30,727 bases of DNA, taken from the NCBI GenBank assembly GCA_900539625.1, contig UQCW01000029.1, forward strand, positions 1 through 30,727. Direction: 5' to 3'. A program made the position numbers and the translations under genes. This document shows positions 1 through 7,405 of the stretch, piece after piece (position 1 is the stretch's first letter; each line of letters opens with the position of its first letter). The notes beneath the pieces are model-generated. The model saw nothing but the letters and a program-made list of their open reading frames with translations, was not told where the DNA came from and did not search any database. This DNA comes from an uncultured Prevotella sp. (GTDB lineage Bacteria > Bacteroidota > Bacteroidia > Bacteroidales > Bacteroidaceae).

Positions 1-6
1 TCGTTG

Positions 7-125
7 GCGGGGCTTGCCCCGCAATAAGATTCGAGATATGAGCCCCTTACAGGGGCGAGGTTCATAAATCGGCCTCAGGAGGTAGGGGCAAGCCCCTACC
101 CTAAATATGAGCCCCTTTCAGGGGC
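7..125. repeat. Cluster of four short GC-rich hairpins
   Basis: Four perfect inverted repeats follow one another: 7-13 with 16-22 (arm GCGGGGC), 42-47 with 51-56 (arm GCCCCT), 81-89 with 92-100 (arm GGTAGGGGC) and 111-116 with 120-125 (arm GCCCCT). The second and fourth lie in a shared 22-bp sequence (36-57 and 105-126) that differs at one base. No gene is visible in 1-174. The cluster lies 3' of the O-methyltransferase gene, so it may end that transcript, but there is no clear T-run. The spacing is irregular, unlike CRISPR. Confidence 0.75.
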
Positions 126-174
126 GCTGGCGCCTCTTTACCAACCTTGATTTTTCTGGAATTTTGAACACCCC
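104..174 (+). repeat. Dispersed hairpin repeat, copy A
   Basis: This stretch opens with the AATATGAGCCCC hairpin and closes with a TTTCTGG-A-ATTTTGAACACCC motif. The same two end blocks, in inverted orientation, lie at 30630-30717. The middle of the two copies differs in sequence and length. In both cases the repeat begins within about 15 nt after a stop codon, with the same orientation relative to the gene, so it behaves like a 3'-end element. Confidence 0.65.
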
Positions 175-861
175 TTATCCGATTTTCCGAATCAGCGAAA
201 GTCCGTCTCTCAGTGGCAGGATGACCTTTTCCACCCTTTCGTCGTCTCTCACCAAATCGTTGAAAGCCCTGATGCCCCTTGTTTGCGCGTCGCGGTCGTA
301 GGCCGGGTCGATCACATGCCCGTCCCACAAGGTATTGTCGGCCAGGATGTATCCCCCTGGCGCGATAAACGGCATGAGGAGGTTATAATAGTCGACATAC
401 TGCCGTTTGTTGGCATCGATGAAAGCCAGGTCGATGCTCAGATTCATGGGCGGCAGAAGTTTCTCCACCTCCCCGATGTGCAGAACGATGCGTGGCGGAT
501 AGGGCGAGCCCTCCAGCCAGGGTCGTGTAAACACCTCCTGCTCGTCGTTGATTTCAAACGTGTGGAGCACGGCATCGGCCGTCATGCCTGCTGCCATGCT
601 CAGCGCTGAATAACCCGAGTAGGTGCCGATTTCCACCACCACTTTAGGGCGTATCATGCCCGTCAGCATGCGCAGGAGCTGGCCCTGCAAATGTCCCGAC
701 GCCATGCGCGGCCGCAACAGATGGGTGTTGGTGGCGCGATAGAGCCGGTGGAGGTAGTCGTCTTCTGGCGAGATGTGGTTGAGAAGATAATCGTCCATCG
801 TCATCGCCTCAGCGGCTGCCATTTCAGCATCGGTTGCCGTTTCAGAAGGGTAGAAATTCAT
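175..861 (-). CDS. SAM-dependent O-methyltransferase (class I, COG4122-like)
   Basis: A 228-residue protein of the small O-methyltransferase family (relatives of catechol and caffeoyl-CoA O-methyltransferases). The SAM-binding motif VVEIGTYSGYSALS is at residues 75-88, an acidic residue that would hold the ribose is E103, and the metal/SAM-site motifs FIDANK (147-152) and LADNTLW (173-179) are intact. These features and the usual family length (about 210-230) argue for an active, soluble, metal-dependent enzyme that methylates a hydroxyl of an unknown small substrate. The start at 861 is the first ATG after pyruvate kinase, 37 nt downstream of that gene's stop codon, so the two may be co-transcribed. 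A small hairpin lies in the gap. The substrate cannot be told from sequence. Confidence 0.88.
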   Translation of the reverse strand: MNFYPSETATDAEMAAAEAMTMDDYLLNHISPEDDYLHRLYRATNTHLLRPRMASGHLQGQLLRMLTGMIRPKVVVEIGTYSGYSALSMAAGMTADAVLHTFEINDEQEVFTRPWLEGSPYPPRIVLHIGEVEKLLPPMNLSIDLAFIDANKRQYVDYYNLLMPFIAPGGYILADNTLWDGHVIDPAYDRDAQTRGIRAFNDLVRDDERVEKVILPLRDGLSLIRKIG

Positions 862-876
862 GTCAGTGTGTTTTTT

Positions 877-899
877 AGTAATGGCGATTTACCATTACT
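877..899. repeat. Short AGTAATGG/CCATTACT inverted repeat
   Basis: AGTAATGG (877-884) and CCATTACT (892-899) form an 8-bp stem with a 7-nt loop. The right arm overlaps the pyruvate kinase stop codon. The arms equal the terminal 8 bp of the 182-bp hairpin element at 28091-28272, so this may be a remnant with the centre deleted. It could also act as a weak processing or attenuation hairpin between the two genes. Confidence 0.6.
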
Positions 900-2338
900 T
901 AGTTAGGATAGGTTTCCTCCCCTTCCGTTTCGAAGAGGTTCTTCACGATGTTCATTTCCATGAAAGACGTGGTCTGCTCCTTGCGTTGCGAACCGAGATA
1001 GCAGATGCGGTCGTCCATGTGAAGCATGCCATCGCTGAGAAGTTTGCGCAGGGCGGCGAGCAGGAACTCGTGTCCGTAGCTCTTCATCGGCATGTAGATG
1101 GCGTAAACACCGTAGGAGAGTGCCAGGTGTCGCACCGTTTTCGCCTTGTAGCAGATGGCCAGGATGGTGCATTTTCCGCGGAACGAAGAAACGTAGCGTG
1201 CTGTGCGTCCCGTGTAGCTGTCCATGACAATGGCTCGCAGACGCATGCGCTGCGTTGCCATCACGGCCTCTTTCGAGAAGAACTCCGTCACGTCGGGATG
1301 TTCTGCCAACGGAATGTCCACCTCTGGAATCTCGTCGAAGTTGTCTTTCTCAGCCTGTTCGGCCACGGTGGCCATCACGCGCACAGCTTCGATGGGGTAG
1401 TCGCCATAGGCCGTTTCGCCAGAGAGCATCAGGGCATCAGCGCGGGAATAAACCGCGTTGGCGATGTCTGTCACCTCCGTACGCGTTGGGCGTGGATTGC
1501 GAATCATGCTTTGCAGCATCTGGGTGGCAACGATGACGGGCTTGTGGGCACGGATGGCTTTGGCCACGAGGCGGTGTTGGATGCCCGGAATGCGCTCCTG
1601 CGCCACTTCGATGCCGAGGTCGCCGCGGGCCACCATGATGCCATCGGCTGCTTCGATAATCTCGTCAATGTTGTCAACGCCCTCCTGGTTTTCGATTTTG
1701 GCAATGATGCGGATGTCGCTGTTTGCTTCTTTAAGCAGTTGGCGCACTTCTGCCACGTCGGCGGCTGAGCGCACGAAGGAATGGGCGATGAAGGCCACGT
1801 CGGCTTCAATGGCAAAGCGGATGTTTTCTTTGTCGCGCTCCGTCAGGGCTGGCAGGTTGATGCGCGTTCCTGGCACGTTGACACTCTTGCGCGAACCGAG
1901 CGTGGCATCGTTTTCCACGCTGCAGACGAGCGTGGTGGCGGTTTTCTCTTCCACGAAGAGTCCGAGGTCGCCATCGTCAATGAGGATGTGTGAGCCTACG
2001 TTGAGGTCGTCAACGAAGTTCTTGTAGGAAACAGCGATGCGCTCGTGGGTGGTGATGATTTCGGGGTTGCCAACGATTTCCACCATCTCGCCTTTGTGGA
2101 ACTCGATGGGGGCTTCGCAGCGGGTGGTGCGCACTTCAGGGCCTTTGGTGTCGACGAGAACGGCGATGTGGCTTGACACTTCGCGCACGTTGTTAATCAC
2201 TTTGCGCATGCCTTCAGGGCCTTGGTGGGCGGTGTTGAGGCGTACAACATTCATGCCGGCTTCATAGAGGGAGCGCAGCAAACCTATATCGCAACGGGCA
2301 TCAGAGATGGTTGCTACAATTTTTGTTTTCTTGTACAT
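899..2338 (-). CDS. pyk: Pyruvate kinase
   Basis: Converts phosphoenolpyruvate and ADP to pyruvate and ATP, the last step of glycolysis, in the cytoplasm. The 479-residue length fits the family. The catalytic barrel shows the signature IIAKIENQEG at 211-220 (K214, E216), ARGDLG at 237-242 and TQMLQSMI at 272-279. The phosphate/K+-site segment reads RLNTAH (33-38) where most enzymes have R-x-NFSH, so the usual K+-ligand serine is alanine. The glutamate of DTKGPE (63-68) that marks K+-dependent enzymes is kept. The C-terminal allosteric domain spans about 345-479. The start is the first in-frame ATG and gives the expected N-terminus KTKIVATI. It lies between aroQ and the O-methyltransferase on the same strand. 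Confidence 0.96.
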   Translation of the reverse strand: MYKKTKIVATISDARCDIGLLRSLYEAGMNVVRLNTAHQGPEGMRKVINNVREVSSHIAVLVDTKGPEVRTTRCEAPIEFHKGEMVEIVGNPEIITTHERIAVSYKNFVDDLNVGSHILIDDGDLGLFVEEKTATTLVCSVENDATLGSRKSVNVPGTRINLPALTERDKENIRFAIEADVAFIAHSFVRSAADVAEVRQLLKEANSDIRIIAKIENQEGVDNIDEIIEAADGIMVARGDLGIEVAQERIPGIQHRLVAKAIRAHKPVIVATQMLQSMIRNPRPTRTEVTDIANAVYSRADALMLSGETAYGDYPIEAVRVMATVAEQAEKDNFDEIPEVDIPLAEHPDVTEFFSKEAVMATQRMRLRAIVMDSYTGRTARYVSSFRGKCTILAICYKAKTVRHLALSYGVYAIYMPMKSYGHEFLLAALRKLLSDGMLHMDDRICYLGSQRKEQTTSFMEMNIVKNLFETEGEETYPN

Positions 2339-2453
2339 GGTGGTATGGTGTATATACTATCTATTTATATTGTTGAGTCAAGGATGTGCCGAGGGATGCG
2401 TGTGGAAGGCACGTGCTTTACGCGCGGCGCTTTCCGCCTCGTTTCACCATTAC
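2339..2453 (-). other. aroQ-pyk intergenic spacer
   Basis: This 115-nt spacer holds the AGTAATGGTGAAA motif directly after the aroQ stop and an A+T-rich stretch just upstream of pyruvate kinase. On the - strand the latter has TTGACTC followed by TAGTATATA, but no TAnnTTTG box, so I do not call a promoter. It may only be a spacer within a transcript. Confidence 0.4.
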
Positions 2454-2876
2454 TTATGGATTAACGATGGCTTCTACGGCCAGCCGGTAGGAGTTGAGGC
2501 CGAAGCCGCAGATTACGCCTTTGCAGGCGGCAGCGATGCAGGAGTGGTGGCGAAACTCTTCGCGCTGGTGTACGTTGGAGATGTGTACTTCGATGACGGG
2601 GAACTTCACGCTGCGGATGGCATCGTGAAGGGCTATCGACGTGTGGGTATAGGCCCCCGCGTTGAGCACCACGCCGTCAACGTCTTCTGTTATGGCCTGT
2701 TGCAGGCGGTCGATGAGAAAGCCTTCTACGTTGCTCTGGAAATAGAGAAATTCCACTTGCGGATAGCGTTGGCGGAGCTGGTTGAGGCAGCTGTCCATCG
2801 TGCCGTTGCCGTAGATGCCAGGCTCGCGTTGTCCGAGCAGGTTGAGGTTGGGGCCGTTGAGAATCAGAATTTTCAT
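2454..2876 (-). CDS. aroQ: 3-dehydroquinate dehydratase, type II
   Basis: Catalyses the third step of the shikimate pathway, dehydration of 3-dehydroquinate to 3-dehydroshikimate, in the cytoplasm as a dodecamer in known homologues. The product is 140 residues, the normal size. Active-site segments are all visible: NGPNLNLLGQREPGIYG at 7-23 with R17 and catalytic Y22, NAGAYTHTS at 72-80, EVHISN at 96-101 with catalytic H98, and the lid/substrate segment FGLNSYRLA at 125-133. The reading frame extends further upstream, but the family start MKILILNGPN is unambiguous and sets the start at 2876. The stop codon is part of a TAAGTAATGGT motif shared with the hairpin elements in this window. Confidence 0.96.
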   Translation of the reverse strand: MKILILNGPNLNLLGQREPGIYGNGTMDSCLNQLRQRYPQVEFLYFQSNVEGFLIDRLQQAITEDVDGVVLNAGAYTHTSIALHDAIRSVKFPVIEVHISNVHQREEFRHHSCIAAACKGVICGFGLNSYRLAVEAIVNP

Positions 2877-2979
2877 AAGTAATCTCTTTTGGAGCGGCGG
2901 AGGGCAGACTGGGTGGCCCGGTGGGGGCTGTCGTGGACATTTGCAGGTGGCCAGAATGATGCTTAACGCCGCTATCATG

Positions 2980-3010
2980 TTTGGTTTTCGGCAGAAAAAA
3001 CGTACCTTTG
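2980..3010 (+). promoter_or_regulatory. Promoter of xerD-pdxB
   Basis: A full Bacteroidota promoter is present: -33 TTTG at 2980-2983, a 19-nt spacer, and -7 TACCTTTG at 3003-3010. Transcription should begin near 3015-3018. The -7 box lies in a 23-bp sequence (3001-3023) that returns inverted at 3165-3187, so the promoter's -7 element is also the outer arm of a repeat. Confidence 0.75.
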
Positions 3011-3015
3011 CTTCT

Positions 3016-3172
3016 GGTAATGGAGGAATAAGGAGTTATATCTTATGTCCTGTCTTTTTGCCGTTTTTGGTATTTGTCATCGGTCACATAGCCCGCTATG
3101 CTCCCTCTTCCCAATTCCAAAACCAACAAAAATACAGGTCAAAATTGCCCAACTTATTCTTTCACCATTACC
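3016..3172 (+). repeat. Hairpin-forming repeat element, copy 1 (left arm shortened)
   Basis: Positions 3024-3171 align without gaps to 28124-28271 with about 8 differences in 148 nt (roughly 95% identity). The left arm is shorter than in copy 2: about 25 nt after GGTAATGG are missing. The right arm ends CCATTACC. Internal arms CCTGTcTTTTTG and CAAAAATACAGG pair, as in copy 2. Outside the core, CGTACCTTTGCTT (3001-3013) and AAGCAAAGGTACG (3175-3187) extend the inverted repeat. It lies in the leader between the promoter and xerD. Confidence 0.85.
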
Positions 3173-3194
3173 GCAAGCAAAGGTACGAAAAAAT

Positions 3195-4304
3195 ATGGAT
3201 ACGAAGCATACCAACAAGGCAGGAGAAATGCATTCGAGCATTGTGGACGCCAATTCCATTCCGCAGGGCGTCGACCCCAACCTATTCAAACGTCGCAAAG
3301 AGCCCGTTGTATTGGGCAAATACCGCAGTTATCTGCTCCTTGAGCGCGGCCTCTCGCCCAACACGCGTGAGGCTTATTGCCGCGACGTGAAGCGTTTCCT
3401 TGAATATGTTGAAGAAAACCATCTTGAGGTGGGGGGGCTCACGCTCAACGACTTCCATCGTTTCACCTGGACGCTCTCTGATCTCGGCATCAGCGAGCGC
3501 TCATTGGCGCGTGTGCTTTCGGGCGTGCGCTCCTTCTTCCATTTCCTGCAGCTCGACGGATATATCGAGAAGAATCCCGTTGAAAACCTGCAGTCGCCAG
3601 CCTTCGGCAAACATCTGCCAGAGGTGTTGTCGCTGGAGGAAGTCGATGCCATCCTTGACGCCGTTGACCTCGGACATCGCGATGGGCAGCGCGACCGCAC
3701 CATGATTGAAATTCTTTACAGTTGTGGATTGCGTGTGACGGAGCTTTGCCAGTTGCGCCTTTCCGACCTCTATCTCAACGAGGGCTATTTGCGCGTGCTC
3801 GGCAAGGGCAACAAGCAACGCCTTGTGCCAGTGTCGCCCCGCGCCATTGAGGAATTGCAGCGCTGGTTTGTGGAGCGCGACAAAATCGAACCGAAGATGG
3901 GCGAGGAAGACTACGTGTTTATCAGTGCTTCGCGCCGACAACGCCTCTCGCGTATCACCGTTTTCCATAATCTGCGTCTCTATGCCGAGCGGGCCGGCAT
4001 CAACAAAACCATCAGTCCGCACACGCTGCGACACACCTTTGCCACGCATCTTCTGGAAGGCGGCGCCAACCTGAGGGCCATACAGATGCTGCTCGGCCAC
4101 GAGAGCATCGCCACCACCGATATTTATATGCACCTCGGAAACCCTTATCTGCGCGAACAGGTGCTTAAGTATTTCCCGCGCAACCAAAAAAAGACTGGAA
4201 CAGCGATGAACTCAGAAGAAGTCGCTGAGGCTCCGACGGTTGCGGACGCTTCGGATGCTTCTGGCATTTCTGGCGTTTCGGACGTTCCTGCAGAGAAAGC
4301 ATAA
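3195..4304 (+). CDS. xerD: Tyrosine recombinase XerD
   Basis: Site-specific recombinase of the XerC/XerD family that resolves chromosome dimers at dif. With the ATG at 3195 as residue 1, the SAM-like core-binding domain is about 35-125 and the catalytic domain about 140-325. The full catalytic set is present with the same spacing as E. coli XerD: R180 (SCGLRVTEL), K204 (GKGNKQR), H276 and R279 (HTLRH), H302 (LLGHES) and nucleophile Y311 (TDIYMH). The frame is open back to 3045, but that part is encoded by the hairpin repeat and is unlikely to be protein; another possible start is 3228. The 369-residue product is longer than the usual 300 because of a charged N-terminal lead and an Ala/Ser-rich tail (about 335-369). 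pdxB follows 25 nt downstream. Confidence 0.93.
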   Translation: MDTKHTNKAGEMHSSIVDANSIPQGVDPNLFKRRKEPVVLGKYRSYLLLERGLSPNTREAYCRDVKRFLEYVEENHLEVGGLTLNDFHRFTWTLSDLGISERSLARVLSGVRSFFHFLQLDGYIEKNPVENLQSPAFGKHLPEVLSLEEVDAILDAVDLGHRDGQRDRTMIEILYSCGLRVTELCQLRLSDLYLNEGYLRVLGKGNKQRLVPVSPRAIEELQRWFVERDKIEPKMGEEDYVFISASRRQRLSRITVFHNLRLYAERAGINKTISPHTLRHTFATHLLEGGANLRAIQMLLGHESIATTDIYMHLGNPYLREQVLKYFPRNQKKTGTAMNSEEVAEAPTVADASDASGISGVSDVPAEKA

Positions 4305-4329
4305 CACTTTACTTACCCCTCTTGCGAGT

Positions 4330-5409
4330 ATGAAAATCATCATTGACGACAAAATACCATTTATGCGCGGGCAGGCAGAGCGCCTCGGCACCGCCGTTTA
4401 TCTTCCTGGCGCTGCCATCACCGCCGATGACGTGCGCGATGCCGATGCCCTCATTGTGCGAACCCGCACCCGCTGCGATGAAGCCTTGCTCAAAGGCAGC
4501 CGTGTGAAATTTATTGCCACGGCCACCATCGGTTTCGACCACATCGACACCGCCTGGCTCGCGGAAAACGGCATCGGATGGACCAATTGTCCGGGCTGCA
4601 ACGCGGGCAGTGTGGCGCAGTATGTTGAGAGCGCCCTCTTGCTCCTTGCCCGTGCCGGACGCATTCGTCTTGATGCCGCCACCACGCTGGCCGTTGTCGG
4701 CGTGGGCCACGTTGGCACGCAAGTGGCGCTCATGGCCAAGCGTCTCGGCCTCAACCTCTTGCTTTGCGACCCCTTGCGCCTTCAGGGCTGTGGCGGGGTG
4801 GAAGAGGGAAGCGCCGCTGCTGGCGGCATTGCCGATGCCGTCTGTTGCGCCACGCTCAACGACGTTTGCCGGCAGGCCGACATCATCACCTTCCATACGC
4901 CACTCACGCGCCAGGGGCTTCACGCCACCTACCACCTCGCTTCGGCCGATTTCTTCAGCCGTTTGCAGCGCCGCCCCGTCGTGATAAATTCCAGTCGCGG
5001 TGAGGTGGTCGACACCAGTGCTTTGCTCGGTGCCCTTCGTGGCGGCATCGTCCGCGAAGCCGTTGTCGACACGTGGGAGAACGAGCCCAACATCTCGCGC
5101 GAACTCCTCGACCGGGCTTTCCTCGCCACGCCCCACGTCGCCGGCTATTCTGCCGACGGAAAGGCCAATGGCACCCGTATGTCGCTCGAAGCCGTGGCCC
5201 GCTTCTTCGGTGTTGATTGTCTGTTTGACGTGGAGGCTCCAGCCGTGCCGCCCACGTTCCGCTATTATCCTGAAGCGCCCGACGACGCTGCCGCCAACCC
5301 TTCTCTGGCGCTCTACGACCCGCGACGCGACAGCGATGCCCTGAAAGCCGACCCCGCTGCCTTTGAGCGCCTGCGCGGAAATTATCCGCTGCGACGGGAG
5401 CACTTTTAG
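4330..5409 (+). CDS. pdxB: Erythronate-4-phosphate dehydrogenase
   Basis: Oxidises 4-phospho-D-erythronate in the DXP-dependent route to pyridoxal 5'-phosphate; a D-2-hydroxyacid dehydrogenase with NAD(H). The 359-residue product has the substrate domain at both ends of an NAD fold with GVGHVG at 124-129. Catalytic residues R223 (SSRGE), E252 (ENEP) and H269 (TPHVAG) have the same spacing as in E. coli PdxB, and a C-terminal PdxB-type dimerisation region follows from about 285. The frame is open upstream to 4240 inside xerD, but the family N-terminus MKIIIDDKIP fixes the start at 4330. It is most likely co-transcribed with xerD. Confidence 0.93.
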   Translation: MKIIIDDKIPFMRGQAERLGTAVYLPGAAITADDVRDADALIVRTRTRCDEALLKGSRVKFIATATIGFDHIDTAWLAENGIGWTNCPGCNAGSVAQYVESALLLLARAGRIRLDAATTLAVVGVGHVGTQVALMAKRLGLNLLLCDPLRLQGCGGVEEGSAAAGGIADAVCCATLNDVCRQADIITFHTPLTRQGLHATYHLASADFFSRLQRRPVVINSSRGEVVDTSALLGALRGGIVREAVVDTWENEPNISRELLDRAFLATPHVAGYSADGKANGTRMSLEAVARFFGVDCLFDVEAPAVPPTFRYYPEAPDDAAANPSLALYDPRRDSDALKADPAAFERLRGNYPLRREHF

Positions 5410-5461
5410 TGATGGTGCATTACTTAGAATGCCTCCCCTAATAGTGATGGTGCATTACTTA
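5407..5461. repeat. Two direct copies of a 20-bp imperfect palindrome
   Basis: TAGTGATGGTGCATTACTTA occurs at 5407-5426 and again, identical, at 5442-5461, a 35-bp period. Each copy can fold on itself (AGTGATG with CATTACT, one G-T pair). The first copy begins with the pdxB stop codon TAG. The sequence is a variant of the AGTAATGG/CCATTACT ends of the hairpin elements. Confidence 0.75.
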
Positions 5462-5517
5462 TTATGGCGGTGCTGAAGGGCTTCACGAATTTTTAGCAAA
5501 AAAATATGGGAAAAGAC

Positions 5518-5548
5518 TTGCTTCTTCCTGATAAGATATTTAAATTTG
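5518..5548 (+). promoter_or_regulatory. Promoter of the FHA/kinase locus
   Basis: TTG at 5518-5520, a 20-nt spacer and TAAATTTG at 5541-5548 match the Bacteroidota -33/-7 consensus. The predicted start site near 5554-5556 falls inside the 15-bp inverted repeat described next, and leaves a leader of about 230 nt before the first gene at 5786. Confidence 0.65.
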
Positions 5549-5595
5549 CAGAGTACACGTGGCAATAGATATGACCATTTGTGTACTCTGCAAAT
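5544..5595 (+). promoter_or_regulatory. 15-bp perfect inverted repeat over the start site
   Basis: ATTTGCAGAGTACAC (5544-5558) and its exact reverse complement (5581-5595) are separated by 22 nt. The left arm overlaps the -7 box. As DNA it could be an operator with two half-sites; as RNA only part of the left arm would be transcribed. A short T-run (5598-5602) follows the right arm, so a terminator for pdxB is a weaker alternative. Confidence 0.6.
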
Positions 5596-5785
5596 AGTTT
5601 TTAACAACAGAACCTTTGGGAGATGGCCGGCGCATACAGACGGCCGGGCTCGTCAGAAACAGAAACGCAACATGGAGCAGCCGACATGAAATGCTTCCCT
5701 ATTGTATTTGTATGTGGCAAACGCATAGGCTTCTACCGTTGTTTTTTTAATCCCCTCCGCAGAAGGTTTGCAAAACTGATGGTTT
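5596..5785 (+). other. Leader of the FHA/kinase locus
   Basis: About 190 nt with no confident gene. A short frame opens at an ATG after GGGAG (5623) and runs to 5823, overlapping the next gene in another frame. It has no recognisable family and may be chance, or a leader peptide. A GGCCG/CGGCC pair near 5625-5645 could form a small hairpin. Confidence 0.4.
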
Positions 5786-7324
5786 ATGAAAATCATAAAG
5801 ATCGGACGTTCGCTCGACAATGATTGCGTGATTCAAAACTCCAATGTCTCTGGACATCACGCAGAACTCATCTTGGATGACAACGAACAGCAGGGCACAA
5901 TTCGTGACCTAAATTCCACCAATGGCACTTTCGTTAATAACGCGCGGGTTTCGCAGCAGCGTGTGTCGGTCAACGACGTGATTAGGCTCGGCTCGGAAAT
6001 CACCAGTCTCAGGGACATCGTGGGTCGCTGCGGAAAGACAAAAATCCGCGTCGGCAACGCGGGCGGCGCGGCAGGTGGCGGACCAGTAGCGGGCGGCGAG
6101 AGCTACACCATCGGACGTGACAACGACTGCCGCATCAAGCTCACGCCGACTGACGTTTCGCACCATCATGCCTTGCTCTACCGCAACGCACAGGGCGACG
6201 TGGTGATTGAAGACACCAATTCCACCAACGGCACTTATGTCAACGGCGAACGCGTCACGAGCCGCAAGCTCCAGAAGGGCGACCGCGTGACCATCACGCG
6301 GGCTTATGCGCTCGACTGGGAAAACTATCTGCAACCGCGGGTTCCGCAGCCGGAAGTGCCACCAGTGGCTCCGAAGTCGTCGGGCAAGGGCGTCTGGATT
6401 TCCATCGCCGCCGTCTTCATCGTGGCGTTGCTCGGCGTGGGAGGCTATTTCGGATGGAAGCATTTCGCCAGCTGGAGCAGCGAGAAGATATATAATGAAT
6501 ATGGCGATGCCGTGTGCATGACTTACAGTGTCTACGGCTATAATATCTACCAGGATGATGAAGACATCACGGCGGCTTTCTTCCGTCAGTTGTTGGGACA
6601 GGACGGTATCGAATGCCTGAGCGTTGACGGGGAGGGAAATCTTGTTCCTAAGCGCGGCGAGGCCGTCGGAACGGGTTTCTTTGTCAGCAAAGACGGTAAG
6701 GTCGTCACCAACCTCCACATCACGCAACCTTGGCTGTCGAACCCGTCGTCGAGCGACGACCCTGTGGGCAAGAAAATCAACCAGCAGGTGCAGGATATTC
6801 TGATTCAAACTGGCAACGGCGCGTTGTGTAGCCGCATCACGGTGAAGCCGCAACTCTACGGCATTGGTATTATCCCCGATGGCGTGGTGTTCAGTCCCAG
6901 CAATCTCGTGGCTTGCACGGTTTATAAGGAGCAGAGCGGCATGCCGAAAGACGTGGCCGTTATTCAAACAGAAAGCCGTACGCTCCCAGCGAAGGTGACC
7001 CATATCATCGACTTCAACAAGGCCGACCTCTCGCCCGATGCACTGAAGGAGGGCAAGAAAATCTTTACCATCGGCTATCCTTCGGGCACCGACATGGGCA
7101 TGATAGACAATCGCGAAATCCACAACCAGGTGCACGAAGGCAATGTGACGCAAAACCGTGGAGAAGTGAGCTTCGGTCACGATATGGTGACGGAACACGG
7201 CGCAAGCGGTTCGCCGATTCTCAACGACAAAGGACAGCTCGTTGGCATCAACAATGCCGGATTTGAAAAGCAGGGACTCAACATGGGCGTAAAGGCCAAG
7301 TATATCGTTGAACTCCTGAAATGA
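5786..7324 (+). CDS. Two-FHA, membrane-anchored trypsin-like serine protease
   Basis: A 512-residue protein with two forkhead-associated phosphothreonine-reading domains, one membrane span and a protease. FHA1 (about 1-75) has GRS at 7-9, SGHH at 22-25 and NSTNGT at 43-48. FHA2 (about 100-175) has GRD at 110-112, SHHH at 125-128 and NSTNGT at 145-150. The span is about 203-223. The outer part (about 235-510) is a chymotrypsin/DegP-type fold with probable triad H311 (TNLH), D389 (PKDVAV) and S474; the serine motif reads GASGSP instead of GNSGGP. The FHA domains must be cytoplasmic, so the protease should sit in the periplasm. No PDZ domain is visible. It opens the kinase/phosphatase locus, so cytoplasmic phosphorylation may control an outer proteolytic activity (inference). 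The start is set by the FHA strand MKIIKIGR. Confidence 0.85.
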   Translation: MKIIKIGRSLDNDCVIQNSNVSGHHAELILDDNEQQGTIRDLNSTNGTFVNNARVSQQRVSVNDVIRLGSEITSLRDIVGRCGKTKIRVGNAGGAAGGGPVAGGESYTIGRDNDCRIKLTPTDVSHHHALLYRNAQGDVVIEDTNSTNGTYVNGERVTSRKLQKGDRVTITRAYALDWENYLQPRVPQPEVPPVAPKSSGKGVWISIAAVFIVALLGVGGYFGWKHFASWSSEKIYNEYGDAVCMTYSVYGYNIYQDDEDITAAFFRQLLGQDGIECLSVDGEGNLVPKRGEAVGTGFFVSKDGKVVTNLHITQPWLSNPSSSDDPVGKKINQQVQDILIQTGNGALCSRITVKPQLYGIGIIPDGVVFSPSNLVACTVYKEQSGMPKDVAVIQTESRTLPAKVTHIIDFNKADLSPDALKEGKKIFTIGYPSGTDMGMIDNREIHNQVHEGNVTQNRGEVSFGHDMVTEHGASGSPILNDKGQLVGINNAGFEKQGLNMGVKAKYIVELLK

Positions 7325-7405
7325 CACGTTGAATATTAATCCGTAAGGGCGTAGAGAACAGCCGCACAAGCTGTTCTCCGCCACTACATAATAACTTATA
7401 TTACC

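Noticed and set aside
7..125. CRISPR array
   Set aside because: The short hairpins have different arms and irregular spacing, and no cas gene is near.
4240..4329. Upstream start for pdxB within xerD
   Set aside because: The added 30 residues do not belong to the family; MKIIIDDKIP is the normal start.
4309..5403. 364-codon open frame on the - strand
   Set aside because: It is fully opposite pdxB, whose catalytic residues and spacing are intact; no recognisable motif in the antisense product.
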